Assembly (NCBI GenBank): GCA_036494575.1
Contig: DASXOE010000055.1
Location: 1 to 32,918, forward strand
DNA: 32,918 bases
Reading direction: 5' to 3'
DNA from: DASZFV01 sp036494575
Lineage (GTDB): Bacteria; Myxococcota_A; Polyangia; Fen-1088
The notes beneath the pieces were generated by a model. The model saw nothing but the letters and a program-made list of their open reading frames with translations. It made no database searches and was not told the DNA's origin. Both the position numbers and the translations under genes were made by a program. This document shows, piece after piece, positions 15,210-24,299 of the stretch. Numbering within the stretch: the first letter of the stretch is position 1; each line of letters starts with the position of its first letter.

Positions 15210-17500
15210 CCGCGACGCCCAATCGAGCGGCGTCGGTCCTCGCGCGGGCCGTGCCCCTCGCCGTCTGGCTCGCGCTGGGCGGCTGCGCGCGCCCGCCGCG
15301 CCTCGAAGGCGTCGCGCGGGGCTCGGCTCCTTACTGGGATCCCGCGCGGCCGCTCGGCGAGCGCGTCGCCGATCTCGTCGGGCGCATGACGCCGGCCGAG
15401 AAGATTGGGCAGCTCGTCACCGACGCGCCCGCGATTCCCCGCCTGGGCGTACCGGCGTACCACTGGTGGAGCGAGGCGCTCCACGGCGTGGCGCGCGCCG
15501 GCGCGGCCACCGTGTTCCCGCAGGCCATCGGGCTCGGCGCCACCTTCGACGAGGCCCTCGTGCGGCGCGTCGCCGACGCGATCTCCGACGAGGCGCGCGC
15601 GAAGCACCACGACGCCGAGCGCCGCGGCGAGCACGGCCGCTACCAGGGCCTCACGTTCTTCTCGCCCAACGTCAACATCTTCCGCGACCCGCGCTGGGGC
15701 CGGGGCCAGGAGACCTACGGCGAGGACCCGGTGCTCACGGCGCGGCTCGGCGTCGCGTTCGTGCGCGGCATGCAGGGCGACGACGCGCGCCACCTCAAGA
15801 CGGCCGCGACGGCCAAGCACTTCGCGGCGCACAGCGGGCCCGAGGCGCTGCGCCATTCGTTCGACGCGCGCCCGAGCCCGCACGATCTGGCCGACACCTA
15901 CCTGCCGCAGTTCGAGGCCTGCGTGCGCGAGGGCCGCGTCGCCTCGGTCATGCCCGCCTACAATCGCCTCGACGGCGTGCCCTGCGCCGCGAGCCCGGCG
16001 CTGCTCGTCGAGACGCTGCGCCGAGGCTGGGGCTTCGACGGCTACGTCGTGAGCGACTGCGGCGCCATCGGCGACATCGTCGACGGCCACCACGCCGCCG
16101 ATACGATCGAGCGCGCGGCGGCGCGCGCGCTCGACGCCGGGACGGATCTGTCGTGCGGCAGCGAATTCGCCGAGCTCGCGCGCGCGCGGCAGCTCGGCCT
16201 CGTCGCCGACGCCGCCATCGACCGCGCCGTGACGCGCCTCTTCACGGCCCGGTTCCGCCTTGGCGTGTTCGACCCGCCGGCGTCCGTGCCGTGGGCGCGC
16301 ACGCCGATGTCGGTCATCGAGTCGCCCGAGCACCGCGCCCTCGCGCGCGGCGCCGCGCGCGAGTCGATCGTGCTGCTCGAGAACCGCGGCGGCGCGTTGC
16401 CGCTCGCCCCCGGCCTGCGCCGTCTGGCCGTCGTGGGCCCGGTCGCGGACGACATCGACGTCCTGCTCGGCAACTACCACGGCGAGCCCACGCGGCCGGT
16501 GACGCTTCTCGCCGGCCTGCGCGCCGAGGCGCGCAAGCGCGGCGTCGAGGTCGCCACGGCGCGCGGCGCGCCGCTCGCCGGGCGCGGCGGCTCGAGCGCG
16601 CAGCTCGCCGACGCCCTCCGCGTCGCGCGTCGCAGCGACGCCGTCGTCGCGACGCTGGGCCTTTCGGCGCGCTTCGAGGGCGAGGAAGGCGAGACCGCCG
16701 AGAACCCGAGCGGCGATCGCGCCGAGCTCGGCTTGCCGGGCGCGCAGCAGCGCCTGCTCGAGGCCCTCGTCGCGACCGGGAAGCCCGTCGTCCTCGTGCT
16801 CACGAGCGGCAGCGCGCTCTCCGTGCCCTGGGCGGCCGCGCACGTCCCCGCGATCGTCGAGGCCTGGTACCCGGGCGCGGAGGGCGGCGCCGCGCTCGCC
16901 GACGTCCTCTTCGGCGACGTCAGCCCCTCGGGCCGTCTGCCCGTCACCGTCCCGCGCTCCGTCGACGACCTGCCGCCGTTCACCGATTATTCGATGAAGG
17001 GCCGCACGTACCGCTACGGCGACAAGCCGCCGCTCTGGCCCTTCGGCCACGGCATGTCGTACACGACGTTTCGCTATACCAATCTCGTCGTTCCACCCGA
17101 GCTCGAGGCCGGCAAGGGCGTCACGCTGTCCGTCGACGTCGAGAATGCGGGCGCGCGCGCCGGCGACGAGGTGGTCGAGGTCTACCTGTCGAAACCCGAT
17201 GCTCCGCCATACGCGCCGCACCGTTGGCTCGCCGCCTTCACGCGCGTGACGCTCGTGCCCCACGAACGCCGCACGGTCCAGGTCGAGCTGCGCGCGCACG
17301 AGCTCACGCTCGTCGACGAAACCGGCAAGCGCGCGCCCCTCGCCGGCGAGGTCGCCGTTGCGGTCGGCGGCGGCCAGCCGGACGCCGCCTGGCGCTACGC
17401 GGGCGCGGACGCGGGACAGACCGCACGCATCCGGATCGCCGAGGGCGCCGCTCCGTCCCCTGGCGCGCGTCTTACGGGTTCCGCACGCAGTCGTCCGTGA
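15206..17500 (+). CDS. Family 3 glycoside hydrolase lipoprotein, beta-xylosidase/beta-glucosidase type
   Basis: Lipoprotein of 764 residues: the signal sequence ends LALGGC with lipid-modified Cys27. The N-terminal (alpha/beta)8 domain has WWSEALHGVA, DPRWGRGQETYGEDP and KHFAAHSGPE. The nucleophile is Asp284 in VVSDCGAI. The middle alpha/beta domain and a C-terminal fibronectin type III-like domain (GDEVVEVYLS, LAAFTRVTL) complete the full-length family 3 layout. The WWSEALHGVA and SDCGAI variants are most like beta-xylosidases; glucosidase activity cannot be excluded. GTG 15206 overlaps the upstream stop (GTGA). Its last 29 bases overlap, tail to tail, the convergent lipoprotein gene. Confidence 0.92.
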   Translation: MTATPNRAASVLARAVPLAVWLALGGCARPPRLEGVARGSAPYWDPARPLGERVADLVGRMTPAEKIGQLVTDAPAIPRLGVPAYHWWSEALHGVARAGAATVFPQAIGLGATFDEALVRRVADAISDEARAKHHDAERRGEHGRYQGLTFFSPNVNIFRDPRWGRGQETYGEDPVLTARLGVAFVRGMQGDDARHLKTAATAKHFAAHSGPEALRHSFDARPSPHDLADTYLPQFEACVREGRVASVMPAYNRLDGVPCAASPALLVETLRRGWGFDGYVVSDCGAIGDIVDGHHAADTIERAAARALDAGTDLSCGSEFAELARARQLGLVADAAIDRAVTRLFTARFRLGVFDPPASVPWARTPMSVIESPEHRALARGAARESIVLLENRGGALPLAPGLRRLAVVGPVADDIDVLLGNYHGEPTRPVTLLAGLRAEARKRGVEVATARGAPLAGRGGSSAQLADALRVARRSDAVVATLGLSARFEGEEGETAENPSGDRAELGLPGAQQRLLEALVATGKPVVLVLTSGSALSVPWAAAHVPAIVEAWYPGAEGGAALADVLFGDVSPSGRLPVTVPRSVDDLPPFTDYSMKGRTYRYGDKPPLWPFGHGMSYTTFRYTNLVVPPELEAGKGVTLSVDVENAGARAGDEVVEVYLSKPDAPPYAPHRWLAAFTRVTLVPHERRTVQVELRAHELTLVDETGKRAPLAGEVAVAVGGGQPDAAWRYAGADAGQTARIRIAEGAAPSPGARLTGSARSRP

Positions 17501-18701
17501 GGGCAGTCTCCGCCGGCAGATCGACGACGTCGAAGTCGTCGACTTTGATCGCCGAGAAGGAGAGGGCGGTGACCCCGACCGACTGCCACTTGGCCTTGGT
17601 CGTGCGGTCGTCGGCGAAGGTGAGCGCGATGGTGCCGCCGTCCGACAGCAGCATGCCGTACGTCTTCATGGCGCGCAGGATCGCGCGCTCGCCCGCGTTG
17701 AACTTGGTCTCGTCGAAGGTGGCCTTGAGGCGGAAGCGGACGCCGTAGGGCGGCGCGTTCGCGTCGGTGCTCTCGGGCGAGCCCGCGTGCGAGCCGGGGT
17801 GGACGTAGACGTCCTTCTTCATGCGCGGGTTCGGCAGGATGAAGCGCAGCGCGTGCGCCACCGCCCCGGCGGCCACCTCGTCGGCCGTCGGCAAGAGCGC
17901 CCCGATGGGGAAGCCTCCCGCGTCGGCCGACGTGCACTGATCGCCGCGCAAGTTGTCGGGGTAGGCCTTCGTCAAATCCCAGATGAACGCGCCGAGCGCC
18001 GTGAAGGCCGCCCCCGACTTCGTGGCGTTGTAGAGCTCATAGAGCTTGTGCTGGCTCGTCTCGACGACGAGGACGTGGCAGTCCCCTTTGGTCGTGTCGC
18101 ACGTGTAGTCGGCGCTGCCCTCCGTGTTTCCGCCCATGGGCATCGGCATCTGCAGCGGCACCGGATCGCAGTCCGTGCCGCGGTAGCAGTACGGATTGGC
18201 CGCGCGCGACGTGATCGTCTGGCGGGGCGTCGTGCCGTCGGCGAAGAAGAGCGGGATCGAAAAATCAATCTGCAGCCGGCCGCCGCCCCAGCCACCCGCG
18301 GTGTCCAGCGCCTTCAGGATCGCGGCTGAGCGCGCCGCCGGCGCCAGCTTCGAGACGTCCTTCGTCCAAGGCTCGGGCTGCGTGAAGAGGCCGCCGACCG
18401 TCGCCACGCCTTGTCCGGCCGCGCCGGTCATGCCTGCCGCACCGGTGATGCCGGCGGTGCCCGCCGCGCCGGTCGTGCCGACGGCGCCCGCGCTGCCGGC
18501 CGCGCCCGCGCCGCCGACGGCGCCCGCGCTGCCGGCGGCGCCGGTTCCTGTCCCGGCGCTACCGTGACCCGCGGCTCCGCCTGTTCCCGCGTTTGGTCCG
18601 CTGTCCGGGCTGGAGCTCCCTCCTCCCGAGCACGCCGACGTGACGAGGCCCGTCAATAGGATCGCAGCTCGAAACGCCAGGCGCCGAGGGTCCACACCCA
18701 T
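17472..18701 (-). CDS. Lipoprotein with Gly/Ala-rich linker and uncharacterised C-terminal domain
   Basis: Protein of 409 residues. The N-terminal signal ends LVTSAC with Cys24 as the likely lipidation site. A low-complexity linker of about 75 residues made of short TGAAG/AGSAG-like units follows. The folded part (residue 100 onward) has PYCYRGTDCDP and DYTCDTTKGDCHVLVV, several Cys that may form disulfides, and a C-terminal block GVRFRLKATFDETKFNAGERAILRAMKTYGMLLSDGG. That block occurs in a widespread family of secreted proteins of unknown function (recalled, not searched). The ATG overlaps the upstream stop by one base (TGATG). Last gene of the DUF4175 operon. Confidence 0.8.
   Translation of the reverse strand: MGVDPRRLAFRAAILLTGLVTSACSGGGSSSPDSGPNAGTGGAAGHGSAGTGTGAAGSAGAVGGAGAAGSAGAVGTTGAAGTAGITGAAGMTGAAGQGVATVGGLFTQPEPWTKDVSKLAPAARSAAILKALDTAGGWGGGRLQIDFSIPLFFADGTTPRQTITSRAANPYCYRGTDCDPVPLQMPMPMGGNTEGSADYTCDTTKGDCHVLVVETSQHKLYELYNATKSGAAFTALGAFIWDLTKAYPDNLRGDQCTSADAGGFPIGALLPTADEVAAGAVAHALRFILPNPRMKKDVYVHPGSHAGSPESTDANAPPYGVRFRLKATFDETKFNAGERAILRAMKTYGMLLSDGGTIALTFADDRTTKAKWQSVGVTALSFSAIKVDDFDVVDLPAETALTDDCVRNP
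18478..18536. repeat. Direct repeat in the lipoprotein linker
   Basis: A 23-base sequence beginning CCGACGGCGCCCGCG occurs at 18478-18500 and identically at 18514-18536, 36 bases apart. It encodes the repeated Gly/Ala linker units and implies recent duplication within the linker. Confidence 0.6.
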
Positions 18702-20371
18702 CAGTTCCCGCCATCGGCCAATTCCTTACAGAACTGATGCTCGCGCGCGATGACCTCGGCGGCCGGGCGCGCGCCCTGGGGGGCTTTTTCGTAGGCCGTG
18801 GCGAGCGTGCAGTGCACCTCGGGATCGAAGGGGTTCGTCGCGAGCGCGGCGCGCAGCTCGACGATGGCCTCGCCGGGCGCGCCCTTGGCGAGCTTGGCCT
18901 CGCCCGCGATGACGTGGGGCCAGGGCAGGTCAGGGAACACCACTTGCACGGACTCGAGCGCGCGCAACGCGCGATCGGGCTCGCCGAGCACGAGGTACGT
19001 GCGGCCGAGCTTGACGGGGAAGAGCCACGCCGCCGCGGCGTCGCCGCTGCCGCGCCCCGCGGACGTCACGGCCTTGGCGCCCTTCTCGTACTCGATGACG
19101 GCGGCGCGCGGGCGTTCGCGCCGCAAGAGCATGTTCCCGAGGCGCAGGAAGCGGAACGGCGCCGCCATCTTCCCGGAGGGCGACAGCGCCTCGTCCTCGC
19201 TGGGCTTGCGCTGGGAGGCGATGGCGTTGGGCTTGCGGATGTGCGTCGTCGGAAAATCGATGGCGGGGAACGTCTTGTACTTCTGCGCGACCATGTAGGC
19301 GCGCCAGCCGCGCTCGAACTCGGTCCAGGTCACGCCCGCCGCCGCCGCGACCGCCTCGCGCGCGTCTTCCCCGTCGCCCACGCGCTTGACGGCCGCGCGC
19401 AGGCCCGCCGTCCCCTTCTCGGCGTAGAGGTGGCCCACGGCGTTCGCGACCTCGGCGAAGGCCAGCGTAGCGTCCTCGGCCGAGGGCAGCTTGGCCATCG
19501 ACGGGTGCATGGCCTCGAAGGAGATGAGCTTGCCCGTGCGCAGCGCCTTGGCCAGCATGTGCTCCATGGCGGGCGGGATGCGGCCGCCCGCGGGCTCGTG
19601 CCAGCGGCGCTCGAGAAACTTCGCGAGGCCCTCTTGCAGCCAGACCGGCGCGCGGTCGCGCGTGAGCGACGAGACGGCGTAGTGCACGAGCTCGTGGTTG
19701 ATCGTGTCGAGCCACGGATACCCCGTGGCCAGCGCGCGCGGCGATGTCACCATGAGTCGCGCCCACTTGCACAGCGCGATCGTTCCCGTGCGCGCGACCT
19801 CGGCCACCGTGAGCGACGAGACCGCCGCGAGGTCGGACGGGCTGCGGTAGAGCTCGATGCGGATGGGGAGCTCGGCGTCGAACCCCAGGTCGTCGTGCAG
19901 CGCGCGGTACGCCGCCTCGAGCGCCTCGCGCGCGTAGGGCAAGAGCACGCCGTCGACCGCGGGATAGCGGACGATGAAGTGCCCGAAGCGCTCCTCCTTG
20001 TGATCCTTGATGGCGTCGCGCGCCTCGGCGGCCAGCGCGCGCAGCTCGCGCGCGTTGACGGCGCTCGCGTCGCGCGGCCCGGCCGCGAGCGAGGCCTCGA
20101 GGTCGTGAACGGCCTCGGCGTAGTCGCCCTCGAGGAAGTGCTCGTAGCCTTTCAAGTAGAGCGTCTCCGGCGCCTCGGGCGCGAGGCGCACGAGCTCGGC
20201 GACGCGCGCGCGCCCGTCGGCGAAGCGCCACTCGTCGAGCTGCTTCTCGGCGGTGCGCGCCAGCGCGGCGACCTCTTCGGGCGAGGCGCGCTCGGCCCCC
20301 GCGCGCGCGGCCGCCCCCGCCACGAGCGTGACCGCCGCCGCGATCAGGACGCCGCGGCCGCGCCGCGTCAC
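18701..20371 (-). CDS. Peptidase-MA-like gluzincin with TPR regions
   Basis: Exported protein of 556 residues. A signal peptide (MTRRGRGVLI, hydrophobic core, ARAGA around residue 25) is followed by TPR-like helices to about residue 110. A metalloprotease-like domain has HELVHY at residues 226-231, the HExxH zinc motif, with WLQEGLAKFLE downstream, the pattern of the peptidase MA family (PF13485). More TPR-like repeats fill the C-terminus (FPVKLGRTYLVLGEPDRAL). It could be a periplasmic protease, or a substrate-binding protein with a protease fold. GTG 20371 overlaps the DUF4175 stop (GTGA), and its stop overlaps the next start, so it is the middle gene of a coupled operon. Confidence 0.85.
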   Translation of the reverse strand: MTRRGRGVLIAAAVTLVAGAAARAGAERASPEEVAALARTAEKQLDEWRFADGRARVAELVRLAPEAPETLYLKGYEHFLEGDYAEAVHDLEASLAAGPRDASAVNARELRALAAEARDAIKDHKEERFGHFIVRYPAVDGVLLPYAREALEAAYRALHDDLGFDAELPIRIELYRSPSDLAAVSSLTVAEVARTGTIALCKWARLMVTSPRALATGYPWLDTINHELVHYAVSSLTRDRAPVWLQEGLAKFLERRWHEPAGGRIPPAMEHMLAKALRTGKLISFEAMHPSMAKLPSAEDATLAFAEVANAVGHLYAEKGTAGLRAAVKRVGDGEDAREAVAAAAGVTWTEFERGWRAYMVAQKYKTFPAIDFPTTHIRKPNAIASQRKPSEDEALSPSGKMAAPFRFLRLGNMLLRRERPRAAVIEYEKGAKAVTSAGRGSGDAAAAWLFPVKLGRTYLVLGEPDRALRALESVQVVFPDLPWPHVIAGEAKLAKGAPGEAIVELRAALATNPFDPEVHCTLATAYEKAPQGARPAAEVIAREHQFCKELADGGN

Positions 20372-23300
20372 TTCACGAGCTCCTCGTAGTAGCGGCGCAC
20401 TTCGTCGCGGAACCGCTCGGGCGCCTTCTCCTTCATGGCGTCGAGGAGCTCCTGCCGCCAGGCGCGCGGCGCCGTCGATTCGTCGGCGCCCGGGATGCGC
20501 ACGGGGTCGTGCCGCGGCTTGCTGCCACCCATCGAGCGCTCCTGCATCGAGTCGCGCAGCTTGGCGAGCCGGTCGGCGGCGTCGCGCTCCGCGGCAGCGG
20601 CCGACTTCGACTCGCTGCGCTTGAGCATCTCCGCAGCCTGCCGCATGCGGCCGGCCGCCGACTTGAGGTCGCCCTCGGCGTTCTCGAGGCCGGGCATTTT
20701 GCCGAGCCGGCGCGCGGCCTCTCCGGCCGTCTCGTCGGTGCGCTGGCCGATGGCGCCTTGCTTGTCGCCTTGCTGTCGCGCCTGCTCGCGCTCGGCGGGC
20801 GACATCGTGTCTTGCGGCCGCGGCAGCAGCTTGTCGAGGTCGTCGGCGATCTCCTGGGCGAGCCCGCGCGCCTCGCCGACCGCCTCGGCGCTCTTCTCGC
20901 GCTCCGCTCCGTCGCCCTTGCGGTGCGCGCGCTTGCTCTCGGCGCCCGGCCCCTGGCCGCCGGCGGCCTCCTGCAGGTGGTCGGCCGCGCGATCGAGGTT
21001 GTTGGCGGCGCGCTCGGCCTCGCCCTTGGCCTCCGCGAGATCGCGCTCGCCGAGCAGCCGCATCATCTGCTTGGCGCTGTCGCGCGCGCGCTCGATGTCC
21101 TCGGCGAGCGCGCTCTCCGGATCGCCCGTGGGCACTGACGCGAGCCGCTGCTTGAGCTTGTCGATCTTGTCGTTTTCGCGCTTGAGAAAGTCCTCGAGCT
21201 GGCCCGCGAGGCGCTTCTCGACCTCGGCCTCCTGCTTGCCGGCCAGGCCCTGCGTCTCCTTCTCGAGCGAGCGCTCGTCGCCCTCGATGTCGCCGACCTT
21301 CTTCATGAGGTCGGCCACGACGCGGTTCTCCTGGGGGAAGCGCTCGGCGCCGAAGCCGTCGAGGTTCTGATCGAGCATCTGGCGCAGCCCGCGCAGATCG
21401 TCGCCGAGCTGGGCCAGCGCCTTGTCGAGGTCGCCCATGTCGCCCTTCTCGAGCATCTCGTCGAGCTTCTTCGCCTGCGCCGCGACCGCCTTCATGTCGG
21501 GCGAGTTGCGCCACTCGTCTGGCACGTCGTTGCGATCTTTGAGCGCGGCCATCTTTTGGGCCAGCTCGCTGAGGCGCGCGCGCAGGTCGCGCGCCTCGCG
21601 CTCGAGCTGCCGGCGCAACCCCTCGTCCTTCGTGGCCTTGTAGCGCGTCAGCAGATCCTGCAGGCGCTGGTGCGCGTCCGTGAGCTCGCGGCCGAGCGTC
21701 GCCAGATCCTCGAGCCGCTGCCGCCCCACGAGGTCGTCGAGCAGTAGGACGTCGCGCTCGAGCTCGGCCGCGTGACGCGCCGACATCCCGTCGAGCTTGG
21801 CGGGCCCGCCGGGCGACGCCGACGCGCGCAGCGCCGTCAGCGCGGGCGCCTCCTCGCGCAGGAGCTTAGCGAGCCTATCGGCGACGCCGGCGAGCGCGGC
21901 GCGCAGCGCCTTGCCGAGCGTGCCCTCGCGCCGGTCTGCGTCGAGCAGGCGCCCGAGCAACGTGAGGTGCGCCTCCTCGGCCTCGTGGACGGCGGCCAGC
22001 GCCGCGAGCCGCCCGGGCGTCGCCTCGCCGGCCTCGGGGCGTCCGTCGGTCGCGCCCGGGCCGTGCTCGAGCCTGTCACCCAGATCGCCGAGCAGGCGCT
22101 CGAGGACCTCGCGCTGGCGCTCGAGCCGGTCCTCGAGCGACTCATGGGCGTTCTGGATGATCACGGTGAGCGTGCGCGACGAGCCGACCTTCGCGCCCGA
22201 TACCTCATCGCGATCGTGCGCCTCGATGTGGTACGCGATGCGCTCGCCCGCGAAGAGCGCGCTGCCGGCCGGGTCCCACAGCGTGCGCCCCTGCGCCGTC
22301 TTCGCGCCGTGCGCGTCCCTGAGCAGCGTGCGCTGCTCGGGGCGGTCGCCCACGCGAAAGACCAGCTCGACGGCGCCGAGCCCATAGTCGTCGGACGCCG
22401 TGTACCCGACCTCGAGGGGCCGGGGCGTCGCGAGCTCGAGGCGATCGGCCGGACCTTGGATCTCGACGCGCGGCGGGGCGTCCGCCTCGGCCTCGATGCG
22501 GTGGGAGGCGCGCTCGCGCACGGAGCGCCCGAAGGTCGGCTGCAACCAGAAGCGATACGCGCCGCTGCCCGTGAGCGTGAGCTCGGCGCGCAGCGTGCCG
22601 TCGGCGACCGTCGCGGAGAGCTGGCCGCTCTCTCCCTCCTCGCCCAGCAGCAGGAGCGCCTTGCGCGCCGAGCGCAGCGGCCGCGCCTCGAGGCGCGCGC
22701 GCGTGCCCTTGACAGCCACGAGGTCGCCCGTCGAACCCTCGACGGTGCGGGGCGGCAGCCCCGTGTACGCGGGATAGGTATAGACGACGCGCATGTCGCT
22801 CACGAGCGGTCCCTGCGAGACCGCCGCGCCCTCGAACAGCGTCGGCCGGTGCACGAGCGTGCGCAGGCCCACCACGAGGCCGGGGAAGAGCGTCGCGGCG
22901 CCGACGAGGACGCCCAGGGCGCCGAGGCCCACGGCCACGGCGCCCGCGGCGGGGCGCATGGGGACGAGCGCGCGCGGATCGATGGGCTCGAGCGCGCGGA
23001 CGACGTCGGCGTGAAAGGCGCGCACGAGCGTGGGCGAGACGAGCGCGGCCGCGTCGGCGCTCGCCCCCTCGTCGAGCTCGACGGCGGACAGCAGATCGCT
23101 CGCGAGGAGCGGCACGAGCGTGCCGGCGCGGCGCGCCGCCGCGCGCTCGCCGCGCAGCTGGCGCGCGGGCCGCAGCACGCCCGCCGCGAGGCACCCGAGC
23201 ACGAGCGCGAGCCCGACGCTCGTCGTGACCGTCGGCCAGAACCCCGCCGGCCCCACGGCGGCGGCCGCCGCCGAGAGGCCGAGCAGCACGGCGATGAGCG

Positions 23301-23397
23301 CGGTCGCCCCGAAGCCGGCCGTCTCGATGGCCGCCCGTACGAGGAACCTCCTGCGCATCGCGGCAAGGAAGCTCCGAATCCGCTCCATCTCCGACAT
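20368..23397 (-). CDS. DUF4175 family membrane protein with long coiled coil
   Basis: Very large protein of 1009 residues. Two or three membrane segments lie near the N-terminus (about 20-70 and 150-180). A beta-rich extracytoplasmic part (YTYPAYTGLPPRTVEG, SHRIEAEADAPPRVEI) spans about 190-450. From about 450 to 960 it is almost entirely charged Glu/Arg/Lys/Ala heptads, a long helical coiled coil (for example DRLERQREVLERLLGDL). YTYPAYTG followed by the coiled coil is characteristic of DUF4175 (PF13779). It may be a mechanical or scaffolding protein of the periplasm. ATG 23397 is chosen; ATG 23388 is three codons later. First gene of a three-gene operon. Confidence 0.85.
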   Translation of the reverse strand: MSEMERIRSFLAAMRRRFLVRAAIETAGFGATALIAVLLGLSAAAAAVGPAGFWPTVTTSVGLALVLGCLAAGVLRPARQLRGERAAARRAGTLVPLLASDLLSAVELDEGASADAAALVSPTLVRAFHADVVRALEPIDPRALVPMRPAAGAVAVGLGALGVLVGAATLFPGLVVGLRTLVHRPTLFEGAAVSQGPLVSDMRVVYTYPAYTGLPPRTVEGSTGDLVAVKGTRARLEARPLRSARKALLLLGEEGESGQLSATVADGTLRAELTLTGSGAYRFWLQPTFGRSVRERASHRIEAEADAPPRVEIQGPADRLELATPRPLEVGYTASDDYGLGAVELVFRVGDRPEQRTLLRDAHGAKTAQGRTLWDPAGSALFAGERIAYHIEAHDRDEVSGAKVGSSRTLTVIIQNAHESLEDRLERQREVLERLLGDLGDRLEHGPGATDGRPEAGEATPGRLAALAAVHEAEEAHLTLLGRLLDADRREGTLGKALRAALAGVADRLAKLLREEAPALTALRASASPGGPAKLDGMSARHAAELERDVLLLDDLVGRQRLEDLATLGRELTDAHQRLQDLLTRYKATKDEGLRRQLEREARDLRARLSELAQKMAALKDRNDVPDEWRNSPDMKAVAAQAKKLDEMLEKGDMGDLDKALAQLGDDLRGLRQMLDQNLDGFGAERFPQENRVVADLMKKVGDIEGDERSLEKETQGLAGKQEAEVEKRLAGQLEDFLKRENDKIDKLKQRLASVPTGDPESALAEDIERARDSAKQMMRLLGERDLAEAKGEAERAANNLDRAADHLQEAAGGQGPGAESKRAHRKGDGAEREKSAEAVGEARGLAQEIADDLDKLLPRPQDTMSPAEREQARQQGDKQGAIGQRTDETAGEAARRLGKMPGLENAEGDLKSAAGRMRQAAEMLKRSESKSAAAAERDAADRLAKLRDSMQERSMGGSKPRHDPVRIPGADESTAPRAWRQELLDAMKEKAPERFRDEVRRYYEELVK

Positions 23398-23434
23398 CGG
23401 GTGACCGAGCCGCCATACTAGCCGATCGGAACCG

Positions 23435-23449
23435 GGCGGGCCGCCCGCC
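23435..23449. other. GC-rich hairpin in the divergent DUF4175/sigma intergenic region
   Basis: GGCGGG (23435-23440) and CCCGCC (23444-23449) form a six-base stem with a three-base loop. The remainder of the 177-base divergent region holds no recognisable promoter, only a weakly AT-richer stretch at 23520-23560. Confidence 0.3.
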
Positions 23450-23574
23450 GCCCGCCCCGCGCGGAAGACGGTGGGACAACGTGCGTGTGACTCCGACGAT
23501 GCGGCGAACCCCAGAACGCCGTGATTCTCGCCACTCTTTGTCGGTATCGCGGTTGCACTGGAGTCGGTGCAGCC

Positions 23575-24243
23575 ATGGAAAACCTCGACAGCACGGAAGG
23601 TGGTCTCTTCGGCAGTACCAAAGTGCCCCAGACCCACGGGGCGAATTCGCTCCGCGATCTAGACGAGCTCGACGCCCGGATCGCGGCGGCATGTGGCGGA
23701 GATCGCGCCGCGCTCAACCGCCTGCTCTCGGACGCCCGGCCGCGCCTCGTGGCGGTCGCGATGCGCATCGTGCGTGATCCAGACGACGCCGAGGATGTGG
23801 TGCAGGAGTCACTCCTCAAAGTGTGCCGCTCGCTCACGCGGTTCGAGGGGCGGTCGGCCTTCACGACGTGGCTGCACCGGATCGTCATCAACGCCGCGCT
23901 CGACCGCCTGCGCCGCCACCACGCGCGCCACGAGCGGCCGGCCGAGGACGGAGACGGGGCGCTCGAGGGCGCGGCCGCGGACATGGTGGACGAGCAGACG
24001 CCGGAGCGGGTCGCGAGCCGCAACGAGACGGGCGCCGTCGTGCGCGGGGCGCTCGCGCGCCTGTCACCGAGCCACCGCGAGATACTCGTGCGGCGCGAGT
24101 TCGACGGCGAGTCTTACCAGGATCTCGCCCGCCTCGTGCGCTGCCCCGTGGGCACCGTCATGTCGCGCCTGCACCACGCCCGCCACCGCCTCGCCGCCGA
24201 GCTCGCCCCCCAACTAGAGCCGGGCGCCCTCCGCGCCGCCTGA
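23575..24243 (+). CDS. RNA polymerase sigma factor, ECF-like sigma-70 family
   Basis: Sigma factor of 222 residues. Region 2 (about 50-118) shows DPDDAEDVVQESLLKV and TTWLHRIVINAALDRLRR, which binds core polymerase and the -10 element. Region 4 (about 162-215) shows LSPSHREILVRREFDGESYQDLA and PVGTVMSRLHHARHRL, which binds the -35. There is no region 1 or 3, as in ECF factors. A 45-residue N-terminal extension precedes region 2. ATG 23575 has GGAG eleven bases upstream. No anti-sigma gene follows; the next gene, 56 bases on, is a cell-wall protein, so control may be by other means. Confidence 0.93.
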   Translation: MENLDSTEGGLFGSTKVPQTHGANSLRDLDELDARIAAACGGDRAALNRLLSDARPRLVAVAMRIVRDPDDAEDVVQESLLKVCRSLTRFEGRSAFTTWLHRIVINAALDRLRRHHARHERPAEDGDGALEGAAADMVDEQTPERVASRNETGAVVRGALARLSPSHREILVRREFDGESYQDLARLVRCPVGTVMSRLHHARHRLAAELAPQLEPGALRAA

Positions 24244-24299
24244 GCCATCCAAGGCCCGGCAGCCCCGGAGGCCGACGTGATGTAGTATTTGCCCTTCCC

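Noticed and set aside
23428..23433. GGAACC as an ECF-type -35 for the sigma gene
   Set aside because: No matching -10 lies about 16 bases downstream, where the sequence is a GC-rich hairpin, and the distance to the gene is long.
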